From Cladobotryum mycophilum (Eukaryota; Ascomycota; Sordariomycetes; Hypocreales; Hypocreaceae): DNA of 64,000 bases. A program made the position numbers and the translations under genes. The DNA lies in NCBI GenBank assembly GCA_036429605.1, contig JAVFKD010000015.1, positions 2,565,421 to 2,629,420 of the forward strand, in the 5' to 3' direction. This document shows positions 48,001-59,108 of the stretch, piece by piece; the stretch's first letter is position 1; each line of letters begins with the position of its first letter. The notes beneath the pieces were generated by a model. It was given only the letters and a program-made list of their open reading frames with translations, did not search any database and was not told the DNA's origin.

Positions 48001-48523
48001 AAGCAGGGAGTTCACGGCCAGAAGGGTACGCACTTGGGGGCCCAACAGCAACAGGCGGTGGTCTTGGGGGAGGGGGCCCATAGCCCATGATGGGATGGGA
48101 CTGCTGTTGTTGTTGTTGTTGCTGCTGTTGCTGCTGCTGGTGTTGATGCTGATGCTGGTGTTGATGTGGGTGTTGCGGCGGCCCGGGCTGAGGAGGAGAA
48201 TTGGGTGGTGGCATGGTGCGACTGAGTTCCCGACCTGAGGGCAGCGACGAAGCGCTCTGGGCACGCGAATGGCTAGGCTCGGACGGGTACTCGCGGGTAG
48301 TCGACAGATGATGATACGTGGTGTCGGAAGGTCGTCGCTGATGGGGAGGATAGGCAGCAACAGCGGTATGGTGATGATGCTGAAGAGGATGCGCTGATGT
48401 CGAGGTTGTCGACATGGGCATCGGCGCATGTGTTGTTGTTGTTGTTGTTGGAGGAGGAGGAAAAGGAGGACGAGCGGTGGTGTGGTTGGGGTAAGGCGCT
48501 GGCGATTGTTGTCTTGGATCCAT
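45087..48523 (-). CDS. rxt3: Rxt3-like subunit of the Rpd3L histone deacetylase complex
   Basis: Nuclear transcriptional corepressor component. Exons 46386-48523 and 45087-46326 (59-base intron) give 1125 residues. The N-terminal 700 residues are low-complexity: Pro/His/Gln-rich with a polyQ tract, HQ repeats and RE-rich stretches. Poly-His lies on both sides of the intron. The conserved Rxt3 domain (PF08642) is at about 840-1015: FDRIKDKENCTLTVKVSRV, ARAYLWGTDVYTDDSDVVAACIHGGWIKGEW (in two parts), HVDVLVLPRLVKYG and the SFMIKSIRWVQNG end. The tail is acidic and basic mixed. Near 47010-47230 another frame reads more like Pro-rich Rxt3 sequence than the annotated one, suggesting two compensating length errors. 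Confidence 0.9.
48101..48175 (-). repeat. CAG/CAA polyglutamine and HQ-coding repeat in Rxt3
   Basis: On the plus strand a CTG/TTG tract at 48101-48139, then GATGCT/GGTGTT units. In the coding sense this is about 13 Gln followed (N-terminal side) by alternating His-Gln. Confidence 0.9.
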
Positions 48524-49892
48524 GGCTGCCGAAGTTTTGACAGCCTAGCTCGAAAAATTGCGACCCAGCAGTGGAGCGATCCAAGGACGATCAGACGAAC
48601 GCCAGCACAGCATCAGCATCAGCGCAAGTAAGCTCGACGCGGCTACCGCAGGTGAAGCAGAAGTCGCAGTAGCAGATGCGTGTATGAAGAAGACGTATCA
48701 AAAATAAAATTTGGGAGTTTGACTAAGTTTACCTGAAGGCCTTAGCCAGCATCTGCAGGAGGAAACGCCACAGATGCGTCCGTCGTCGAAGGTTTCCAGA
48801 GCGAAACTCAACTCAACATAGGGGCCGTTTTTTTTCTTTCCCACTCGACGGGTAAGAAAAAAACCGACGACGGAGGATGATGATGCCTTTCGGGAGAAGA
48901 GAGTAAAATATTCGGCCGAGAGGGAGGAAATGAAAAAAAGAGAGAAGGAGAAAAAAAACTTTTGAGAGTTCTGGCACACGCGCTTGTGCCTAATCGAAGT
49001 TGTAGCACATGTAAGGCAAAGGCAAAGACTTTGCAGCTGCTGGGCTGGAGCAGGAAAAGATGAATGGTGACCAACCCCCGTTCAAAGGGTTTCACAAAGC
49101 GCGGTGACGGCCCTGCAAATCCGAGTCAAAATTGTGCAGGGGATGGGGATGGGATGGGATGGGATAGATGATTTGATTTGATTGAATGAGTTGAGTGGGT
49201 GGATTCTTACAGTAGCGGCTGCGAAAAAGCGAGATGATGTGCGCGAACAGGTTGGGGGAACCCTTTTGGCCAGGGTCTACTTTTGTGTTTTTATTTTTTT
49301 TGGCTTTATTAATTTTTGAATAATAAAAATGATGGTAATAATAATAATAACAATAAGAAATAATGTTCACTTTTTTCTTCTTCTTCTTTTTTTCTTTTTT
49401 ATATATCCTATTTCTTTTCATTCATTACTGATTTATTTGTCAGTATGAGATAGACGGATAAGAAGTCGCAGTTGTTAGTAGTAGTGGATGCTACTGTGGC
49501 TTCAAGGGAGTAAGTAAAATCATTCTTCTGACCAACTGAAATAAAAGAAAAGAAAATACAAGATGATTGCTAATTAATAATTCGTTCTTTTTCCCGGGAC
49601 GTGGAAATGAAGAAATATATCCGTCATTCAAGAAGGAAAGAAAAGAAAAACATTTAAATCATTGGGCGGCGGCGCGACCAAGACAAAGACAAAAGACACA
49701 AACAAAACAAAAAACCACAAAAACTCAAGGATCCCATGGAAAATCATCTTAGACATGGTGGCAGGATTGGCTTCAGCGCTAGTGAAATGCGGATCCCCCG
49801 GAGAAGCACTTTGTTGGCGCCAACGCAGGAGCTTGATGCGGGGAAGCTCCAAGTGGCTGCTGCTGGCTTGCTGCAAGCTGATGATAGCTAAG

Positions 49893-49959
49893 GTACTACC
49901 TATCTACTCTGTAGGTACTGGGCACTCTCTCTGTACATGCCTAGTACCTTAGGTAGTAC
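49893..49959. repeat. Nested inverted repeat
   Basis: Outer arms GTACTACCTA (49893-49902) and TAGGTAGTAC (49950-49959). Inner arms AGGTACT (49913-49919) and AGTACCT (49943-49949). All pairings are exact. Confidence 0.75.
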
Positions 49960-50118
49960 GTTGCAACCATGTTATCCAGGGATGGACGGATGGATACGTA
50001 CCCGGGTATTCCTTAAGGAGACTGACTCGTTCATCACCACGATTTCATACTCACCTACTTATGGCAGACAGAAATACATTCAAGACAAGACAAGGAGATG
50101 AACGCTTCCCTCTTCTTC

Positions 50119-50137
50119 TTTTTTTTTTTTTTTTTTT
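50119..50137. repeat. Poly-T tract (19 bases)
   Basis: Visible directly; follows a TCTTCTTC stretch. Confidence 0.9.
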
Positions 50138-50395
50138 GCGGGTACAGGCAGCAGCCGCAGCATGGATGCAATATCATACCCTTGGAGTCCTTATCACATG
50201 TTGTCACGCATTCCATCTTAACAGCGGGTGCGTAATTACAATGGAATCCAGATACATACTACGGACTAACTTGTGCAGAAATCACACTCTGCATATGCAA
50301 ACCGAATTTGTCGGTCAAGCGAAAAACAAAAACGGATAGACAGGAACACACACCAAAAAGAAAATTCTCTGCGTTCCTGGGCGCAGCAAGCAGCA

Positions 50396-50414
50396 GTGTG
50401 TGTGTGTGTGTGTG
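50396..50414. repeat. (GT)n microsatellite
   Basis: About nine GT units; another (GT)n lies near 56907-56921. Confidence 0.9.
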
Positions 50415-50504
50415 CAAGGCAGGCCTGACGATCACACCAGCGGGGGTGCCCTCATTGATCGTTGGGGAGCCGCTCTGGTTGGTGCTCTCTTCCCACTGAA
50501 AATG

Positions 50505-50516
50505 CCCCCCCCCCCC
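50505..50516. repeat. Poly-C tract (12 bases)
   Basis: Visible directly. Its survival at this length shows that long G/C runs are not always collapsed in this assembly. Confidence 0.9.
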
Positions 50517-51298
50517 GTCAGGCCTTGAACCTTCAGGAACCAAGCCAGGGACCCTTGTCGCCCAAAGCTTGAATCTCTTGGACGGGCTAAAGCAGCGAGA
50601 TTGTTTCTGCGGGCATGGATGCATTTACAAGTACAAGTATAACACACCAGCACACAACACAAGACAATATGCCCGTATGTACATGAAAATCACAACACGG
50701 CACAATAACATGCACGCAAACAGCACCCGGGCAGTGTTGATATACAAGTATGTGAAGTAAAGTCGTTCAAATTGATCGTCGTCCCGTTGAAGAATTTATT
50801 TATGCGGAGCGAAATGCACACCATTTTGGTCTTTTTTTCTTTCTAATGTCTTATTTTCATCGTTGATCATCAATCTCGCCATATTATTATATTTTCCCAA
50901 TTATATTCTGCTTCTCAAGGGCTGGCGATTAATAATAACACGTGTCCCAACCAAGTACCTCTGGAGAAGACACAACCAGCTGCAAAAAGAAAGGACAAGA
51001 TCCTGTCTGCGTTATTTTCGTCTGGCGGTGAATCAAGCCGCGCATTCTGCATGTACTGGAATCTACGGAGTACTCCAGAGACATGGTAACGGACAGTTGG
51101 GATCTCTCCAAATTGCCAGGGCACATGGGGATATAATATATACTGTGTACCTCCCTCCGCTTGGCTGCATCAAAAGGCCCTGCATCCTGCCGCACAAGGT
51201 TGGTCTGGTGATACTGACGAAGAGTGACGTTTTAGTGGTTGCATCAACTCCACCCACCCCTTCTTTTTCCAACAATGGCAGCTCAACCAATTTTCAGG

Positions 51299-51317
51299 CA
51301 CACACACACACACACAC
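51299..51317. repeat. (CA)n microsatellite
   Basis: About nine CA units, visible directly. Confidence 0.9.
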
Positions 51318-52969
51318 CAACAATAAACGCCAATGAAATGCATCCAGAGTGCAGCAGGCAAGGATATACATGTCATGGTGATGGTTGAACCTTTTTTTGT
51401 TCGGGTTCCTACAAGCAATATCCTTTGTGAACCCCTCCACTTGGAAGCGACCCCTAATGAGGGGGCTGTCATCTAATGTCATTCCCACTACCACGAGGCT
51501 TGACGTGGATATTGGCTGAAAATGATGGCGGTACAGCTTGGGTGTCACGAGATCTGAATAAATAGATAAGACAAAGAAAGAACGATAAAAGAAGCCAAGG
51601 GAAATGACGGCTATCAAAAGGGACAAGGGGACGGGAATATCGGGAGATGTTGGAACTTAGCCGACAGTACTACCCATGTCCTTAGTGACGCATATTTTCA
51701 TCTACCGAGCTTGCCGCATACTTGATAGCCGTGGACTGCACAGGTGTCTTGTCATTGTATATTTCAACTATACTATGGATAACATCTACCATGGAAGAGA
51801 AGCCCCACTGATAGTGGAATGCGGAAGTACATGGTGTAGCTCGCCAGATGGAAGAAAAATTACATCGCCGCTTCGTACTCTCTACGTACAACGGGGTGGC
51901 AAAAGTCTGCTCTCATAGATCCGCAGCTGTGGGAGGAGCGAGCGAAGACTTTTTTATACAACTATAGATATCGTACTATATATCTTGTCAAGTGAGATGG
52001 AGTAACATGGCTCTGAGGAACTGATCGTGAGATAAAAAAAGACCATTAAGCCAAGTCAATATATTCTCAGGGGACGGAGTGAGAATAGAGGAAAAATCCG
52101 TTTAGGGTATACATGTTTTTACAAGGTGTATTAACAAAATGTATCACTCTTTGAAAGCAGAGTTGTCTTCTTTGGTGAGGTAACTACCTGTCAATATCAG
52201 CGCTCGCCACGGCTGCAACACCATGACACCTACTGAGGTCTTGCCATAGAGGCTCAGAGCTATCAAAGTCTGTCATGATGTTCCGAGCGAGCCAGGGACA
52301 GAAACTACAGCTACTATGTTCTTATTTATTCTAATTAGATTTCTTCGATTGACTCTGATGAGAATGGAACTCATGTCCCTTATCTGAAGTCGGGTATTCA
52401 TCGTAGAAAAAAGGTAGCCTGAGTGCATCACAGGAATGGGCGCTTTCTCGGGATACCCAGGTAAACTGGAGCCGAAGGAAAACCAAGCCACATTTGGTGT
52501 TTGAGAAAATATTGGGGGAGATTACACCCGTTGTCGAAACTGTTTTCTAATGCTAACACACAGAAATGCATATTCTTGCTGCTAACGAGCGAGAACTGAG
52601 GGATAGAAACTACTTGCAGGTGAAGGATGAAACTACAATCCAGTAGGAACTAACGAGCCAGAGGAAACAAAGAAGGTTTATAGAAACTGAGAAATCAAGA
52701 GAAATCAAGAGCAACAAGAGAAATCGACAGGAATAAAGTAAGCCAAGTTATCGGACCACATGCTCCATTCGCCCTTTCTGCGATTTCGTCTGATCTACCC
52801 TCGTTGCTACGGCGAAGTTGAACTCACTTTTTCCTGACAAAGCACCACAACCTCAAACTGTTTGGTACCTACATGTGCAGAAATTTCCCCCTCTGCACCT
52901 TACTTCCCCACTTACCCTCTATCGAAAACAAACACCCTCTTCTTCAAACCGATCTCAACCGTTGCCGCA

Positions 52970-54324
52970 ATGCATATAAAGCAGAGGCAGATTAGAACCA
53001 CGGCCGTACGGCCTCAGAACCCGGGGAAGAAATATCTCCTGCCTTACTTCCACCGAAGCTTTGGCAACGACGTCCCTGGACGTGTTGGGGAGTTCACGCC
53101 CGACCATCAACTATGCCCCGACTCTCTGATCCTTCGCCCAAAGGGATGCAACCACATTATGTTGTTTCCGGGTTCATTCAACCCACCCCATCGAGGTCAT
53201 TTGGATCTCCTTTTGCACGCTTTCAACAACGCAGGCGATGATCTTCACCTTGTTTCTGCCATCGTTCTACCAACCGATGATGAAAAGCTGTGCGATAAGA
53301 CAAGTGGTGAAGAGAGATCCATTGTCATCCCAAAAACAGACAGAGCATACATTCTCCGCCATGCCGTCGCCAAGGACAACAAGTGGGCATTCGTATACAA
53401 GGGGTCGCACACGAAATGGAAGGAAGATCGACAGAAGCTCGAGGCTGATGCTCGAAAAGATGGCATCGACCTGAAGTTTATTCTCCTCGTGGGTCCTGAT
53501 TGGATCACAACGACGTCTCTCTACGATCCAGAGTACTGGCAGTGCCGTAACGCCATCACCAGTGACGCCTCTCGCCCAGTTGATTTCCGATGCCCTCACA
53601 CTCTAAGACAACTCTCTGGATGTACACTTTGGGACAAGGTCCGATACGAAATGTTCTGGCTTGAGAAGAAAATACGCGCCAAGACACGGGGAATGGCAGA
53701 AGAAGGTAACTGTCCTATTCGCAACGCAAGCACCATTCAGCCCCAAACTAACGATTCATGACTACAGCAATCAACGAGGCCATCAAGGTTGCCTATTTGA
53801 AGCTTGAAAATGTATCTGTCTGTCAGACATTCCGCAAGCCGAAGCGCACTATTCGTTTCGTGTCCTCCAACATTGACTTCCAACCCCCAAATCCTCCAAG
53901 CTCAACTAAGCTTCGTCAAATTCTTGCAAGTGACGAATACGCAGAGATGGGAGCCCAGCTGCGAGAGAACCAGGCCTTGAATCCTGGGGCGTTGCTTTGC
54001 TGCTCCTTTATGCACAAGATTTGTGATCACTTACCTTGCGTTGACGGCCATCGGTTTCGCTGCTCAGTCGTCAAGGCGTCAAATGGCGATGGCATCAAGG
54101 CCATACGCATCATGATTCTATTTCTCGACATTTTGGAGATCAGTAAGAGTACCGGTTATACTCTAAAGACGATAGCACGCACGGCACTGCATGTCCACAA
54201 AATGCTCCTGGAGCTCGAAAAGCTACGTGATGCGGTAGGGGCTGAGGTGGTGATGGACATGGGCCAAAAGAGAGTTATTGAAAGGGTCAAGAGGAGCTTT
54301 CGTCTAGATGGGCGTCTCAAGTAA
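52970..54324 (+). CDS. Cytidylyltransferase/NMNAT-like nucleotidyltransferase-domain protein
   Basis: HxGH-superfamily protein. Exons 52970-53705 and 53768-54324 (62-base intron, branch ACTAAC) give 430 residues. The open frame extends upstream only from TTG, so the ATG at 52970 is the start. The nucleotide-binding strand MLFPGSFNPPHRGHLDLL carries HRGH at 74-77, and the second signature SSTKLR is at 290-295. Both are hallmarks of nicotinamide-nucleotide adenylyltransferase-type enzymes. The spacing between them is much larger than in bacterial NadD, and a helical C-terminal segment of about 100 residues follows. An NAD-synthesis role is possible but unproven. Intact frame. Confidence 0.85.
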
Positions 54325-54979
54325 CGAGTCTTTCTGTTGAAAGTAACGTTGTCTGATGGGGGTCTGGAGAAACAAGCGATTTGGGTGTTTCTAGACCAAG
54401 AAAGTTGAGGTTACAGTAAGTGATCTTGTAATGTAGAGTAATAATACACAGAAATTTTCAACAATATCTCTCTTTTGTATGTTGAAACTTTTGACTCTAC
54501 TCATACACAAAACAACATCTCTACTACAACGAGAAATTAATAGTAGAGTACTCCGTACGAAGTAGTGAATACATGTCCTACTCTAAGATCGTGTTGCTAC
54601 CCTATATAGCTGTGATGAATGGGGCCGTATCTAATCAGATCGCTTGCCTGCTCAAAATGGCGGTCTCGGCCCGTTCCAGTAGCCGTCCTTACTTTTCAAA
54701 ATGGCCACCAGATTTAACGGGATAAAGATTCAGATAAAAAGGAAACGTATACAGATTTTTGTCAAGAACAAACTGTCACAACGCCTCGAATGAATTGGCA
54801 CTGAATATCTTCGCCTACATCATTAGCCGTGCGTATCTTATCGGAATGTTTCACTGCCCGAACATTTGCTCATGACGTGGAAGCCAGGGATTTCGGTGAT
54901 TCATTCAACATTCCACACAGATTCACACAGATTTACGCAGATTCACACATTCACATAGGAACATTGATCCATTCTTACA
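54325..54979. other. Intergenic, 655 bases
   Basis: 3' end of the nucleotidyltransferase-like gene and promoter of the membrane protein. It contains an AGTACTCCGTAC element at 54547-54558 and CACAGATT repeats at 54.91-54.95 kb. Confidence 0.5.
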
Positions 54980-56183
54980 ATGGGCTCGAATGACATCCCG
55001 CCCCCATCCGCGCCAACATGGCTCATCCCCGTCTCCACCGGCGCTCTGGCCTGTGGCATGCTCGGCTGGCTGGGCTGCTACGTGCTCATGATCCGCCGCT
55101 CCCTCGCCACAAAGGCCACGCCCATGCCCATCATCGCGCTGGGCCTGAACCTGTCGTGGGAGGTCGTCTACGCCGGGTACGTGACGGAGATGCCCATCGA
55201 GATGGCGGGCTTCGTGTGCTGGCTGGCGTTCAACCTGGGGGTCCTGTACGCGACGCTCAAGACGGCGAGGTACTCGTTTGCGTCGTCGCCGCTGGTGGCG
55301 CGCAACGTCGGGCTCATCCTGGGGGTCACGTTCGCGGCGGGACTGGTCATCAACTACGTGTTTGCGCGGTGGTGGTTCCTGGAGCCGCACCGCGGGTACG
55401 GCGACAAGACGGGCAAGTCGTGGAAGGGCAGCCAGGCGCGTGACGCGACTGAGTTGGCATACTGGACTGCTGGTGTGGCGCAGATACCGCTGAGTGTTGG
55501 TTCGATTGCGATGCTGTTGCAGCGTGGACACTCTGGAGGGCATAGTTATGCAATTTGGTGAGTATTTTTTCGGGTCCTTTTTTCTTTCTCTTTCTGAATC
55601 CTTTTGTTGAATGCATTTACACCGTTGTCTGTCGCATTTCCAAATTGTCGGGTCATTGAGGGTGTGTATTCAAAGGGTGGGACGTTGATTGCCACATTGT
55701 CCGGAGGTGAAGCATCCGGCGGAAACGCTCGGTGTGTTCGTGACCCATCCAAATTTACCCTTTGAATGGCAAAATCCCGTCAGCGAGTGAGATTGGCTTC
55801 CAAACTGCCGGTAGACGTTGATGTCCAATCAAGTTCTTATCTAGTTCCGTTTCGGACCACTCTCGGGGTCTCCACCATTGTTGTTGGCTGTGTGTGTTGT
55901 TGTTTTTGGAACCTGCTGACCGACTATGTACAGGTTCTGCCGTTTCTTCGGGACGGCAATGGGTCTCCCAGTCACCAATATCCTGATGTGGTACTACTGG
56001 CCGGAAGCGCACCAGTACGTATTCGAGCCGATGTCGCTCATCATTGTTGGAACGTCGCTTGTCTGCGATCTCGTGTATCCCTTCGTGCTGGCGTATGTCA
56101 GGTCGACGGAACGGATTCTGCCCGACCGCACTGTAATCGCAGGAGATTACCACAGCCGGGCCGTTGAAGACAAGACGAAATAA
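54980..56183 (+). CDS. Pyr4/PaxB-family integral membrane protein (transmembrane terpene cyclase-like)
   Basis: Seven-helix-type membrane protein of 275 residues. Exons are 54980-55557 and 55934-56183, with a 376-base intron, the longest in the window; the joint restores the family's W-FCRFFGTAMG. Hydrophobic segments alternate with short loops. LNLSWEVVYAG carries Glu61, and the last helices contain SLVCDLVYP with Asp238. In Pyr4, Glu63 and Asp218 are the proposed acid residues that protonate epoxy-meroterpenoids, and both have counterparts here. No prenyltransferase or epoxidase gene is adjacent, so the protein may serve another function. It is intact despite two G5 runs. Cyclase activity is inferred from family only. 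Confidence 0.8.
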
Positions 56184-57645
56184 CAAAGAGAGATGGCGGG
56201 AATAATCTGCCGAATATTACCGAGAGTATGACGGCCAAGAAGAAAATGAATGTTGGTCGGATGCCTACGAGGTCACCACACACAGCCAAGAGTTTAAACG
56301 AGGCCATACGGAGTACTTGCTTGATGAATCAACTGAAACATGATAGTAGAGGGAACTTGAATAAAGCTCTCTCCTTGAATCTACTTGTACGGTCTAGATG
56401 CCCAAGCTTGGCAAGAACACGTATCGGGTGGTGATGAGGTTAGGCATGTCACAGTATACCGTGATACCGAAAGGGCACACCGAATACGGTGACGACTGAG
56501 GAGATCATGAAAATACGGTGTCACCTTTCCCGATCAGGGCATTATGAGAGCAGTGTCTCAACGGGGTTCTCCATTCTCCACTCATCGTCCTGCATTGTCG
56601 CAGAGTCATATGACTAGGCCCTCTTTAAGGTTCAACGGGAAAAACACCTTGTTGGCACACAAAAAAAGTCCTTTTCCGAATCCAAGTATCCATAATTGCC
56701 CAATGCGAACTGCCGAGACGGGAATGAACATGCTGCAATGTTGCAATGGACTACAAAGACGGACTCCACAGGTCCCCTCCCCCTTCGCGTACAAAGAGCC
56801 GGTTGGGCTTTTCCGTCTATGGATGCATTTCGCCCCCTTGCCCTGTGCTGTGCCCGTGAGGCAGCCACGTATTGCCGTTTTCTGGAGGGAATGCTGTTTC
56901 AAATGGTGTGTGTGTGTGTGTGCCTGGAAGATCGATGATGAAGCCTTACGCCATTCCCGATCGTCCCGTTGCTGGTCAACGAGAGAGGGGGAGAAAAAAT
57001 GAAATGTGATATGCCCTGTGACGAGACGCAAGCCTTGTACAGGTGCAGATATCTTGCAGCTGTCCTCTGAATCGATCACATTTTGTGGAACCCATACGAA
57101 CATTTTCTCACTCCCCTCTCTCCTCTCTCCTCCAACAACGGTGCATAAATCACCGAACGAGGGTTCCATATTTAGGCTATTTGGGCTCTTATCGTTTTCT
57201 CCATCCAGACCCTCTTCTTCTCACCAAGTGGGCCGCCCGTTTCGTTTCTTACCTATTCGAACACACTTACTTCTGACAGGAACGAGGGTTCCTGCAGCCA
57301 ACAAAGTTCTGACCTTGAAAATGCAACAACGTTGACAACGTGAGGGTGAGGAGACGCTGAGGCACTTCATAGCCCACACACACGTCCATGGATGAATAAC
57401 CTTGTTTTTTTTTTTGCCCCTGTCACATCATCGTTACTCAGAGCCTTGTTATGATGGGGCGTAAAAACAGAAAGAGACAAGGGCTAGTGCGATTGTTCAC
57501 GACCAACAAAACAAAACAAAGGAGGGCCCGCTTTTAGGGAAAGACTTTTGTCAGGGAAAGCCTTGCCTGCCAGGGGAGACAAAGACACGCAACGTTTTTT
57601 TAGTAACGACCAACGACTACGATGTAGGGGCAGAGAAAAGGGAAA

Positions 57646-57672
57646 GAAAAAGAAAAGAAAAGAAAAGAAAAG
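57646..57672. repeat. (AAAAG)n tract
   Basis: Tandem AAAAG-like units in the gene-free region. Confidence 0.8.
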
Positions 57673-59097
57673 AGGGCTCGGGAGGGTCTGTTGCCGGGAG
57701 GCCAAGACGGACACGACACCTGCATGAGCGTTTGTTCACGGGATTTAGCCGTTGGGTAGTTTAGTTTTAGTTAAGAGGTGAGATTAGTTAGGAGGAGGGA
57801 GGGGGTTGGGTGTGTGGACAGCAAATATGACTCTGATGTTGCATCACCTTTCGCCGTTCGGTCGCTTAATCGAGCAGAAAGTGCCCGGCGGGACCGTGGC
57901 TCGCCATTCTGGAATCTTGATCGGGGAATGTTAGTGTTGTTGGCTCAACGGAGTTTTCATGACAGGTGGTTCCGCACCTGCATATGCACATACTTGTACA
58001 GCCTGACTGGATCTTGCAAGCTGTTGGTTTGGCAGCTTCTCCTGTCATGGTGAATCATCCTCTACAAGAACTACCAAAAAAAGATGCAACGCTGATGGTA
58101 GACGGCGTCAAGGTCGGCGAGACATGTTTGCAAAATGGCCCCCAAAGAAGGTTGAGTAACACCTTCTACTGCTGTCTCATCATCTTGCAAGGTGTAAGAC
58201 ACACATGTGTTTTTGTTTTGTGCCCCTAGTAAAAGAAAGGAGAACTGCGCCGAAGACGACTCAAATCTTAATCATGTTACGAGTGTCCAGATTGGAGATG
58301 AGAAGAGGCCGGAGAGGAGAGGAGGAGAGCACCCACTCTCAAAGTCACATGTTTCGTGCATCATGCGGGTGAGTGGAGCCCCCTTTTCCCTGGCCCCATT
58401 CATCCAACGCAAAGACAACTCGAAACAAAATGTCAATCTGGAAAATAACAAGATCAAAAAGAAGATCACCAATCAGTACATGAAGAGTAAATGAAAATCA
58501 ACCTTGATGACTACTGCACGTTTGTCAAAGCGGCTCGAGCCCGGAGATGCACGAGGCTTTGAGAGACCCGTCGTTTTACTGGATAGATGGATGGATGGGG
58601 GAGGGCTGCGGAGCATGGATGCATTCGCATTAGCCTTTGGGAAAAGAATGATTTGCATGTGCCCATGGCCGTGCATGAACGGCGTCAGAGACTGTTTTTT
58701 TTGATGAAACGGACTGGTCATCAAAGTTTCGCGGATACCGTTTTAACTAACCTATTCCATTCCAGTCCACTTCGGAAGAGGACCTCTTTTTTTCTTGTCT
58801 TTCATTCTCTTTGGACGGAAGGCGTTTTTTCCCTGTTTTTTATTTCTTTCGGGGGTAACATTGCATTCTGACACAAATCAAAAGATCCTGAGTGGACCGA
58901 CTACCAACTTGCGGTGATGCCGGACCACGGATGATGAAGGCGAAAACAAGACAAGACATGTCTAACAATATTGACTCTCCATATGCAATTCTTTCTTTTT
59001 TGTTCTCTCAGACAGAAACCACACACACACACCATTTCGGGAGTTTTTTTTTTCATGCAGTTCGGACTCTGCAGTGATAGGCCAACGTACATTCATT

Positions 59098-59108
59098 GGG
59101 GGGGGGGG
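59098..59108. repeat. Poly-G tract (11 bases)
   Basis: Visible directly in the gene-free region. Confidence 0.9.

Larger units (their letters stand above)
48524..52969. other. Gene-poor 4.4 kb region upstream of Rxt3 and the nucleotidyltransferase gene
   Basis: Divergent promoter space with no supported gene. It contains many homopolymer and dinucleotide tracts, a nested inverted repeat near 49.9 kb and two copies of GCATGGATGCA (50160, 50613). It could hold long untranslated leaders or non-coding RNAs; none can be defined from sequence. Confidence 0.5.

Noticed and set aside
55018..55443. Long open frames on both strands over the Pyr4-like exon
   Set aside because: GC-rich shadows of a membrane-protein exon; Arg/Ala-rich and without domains.
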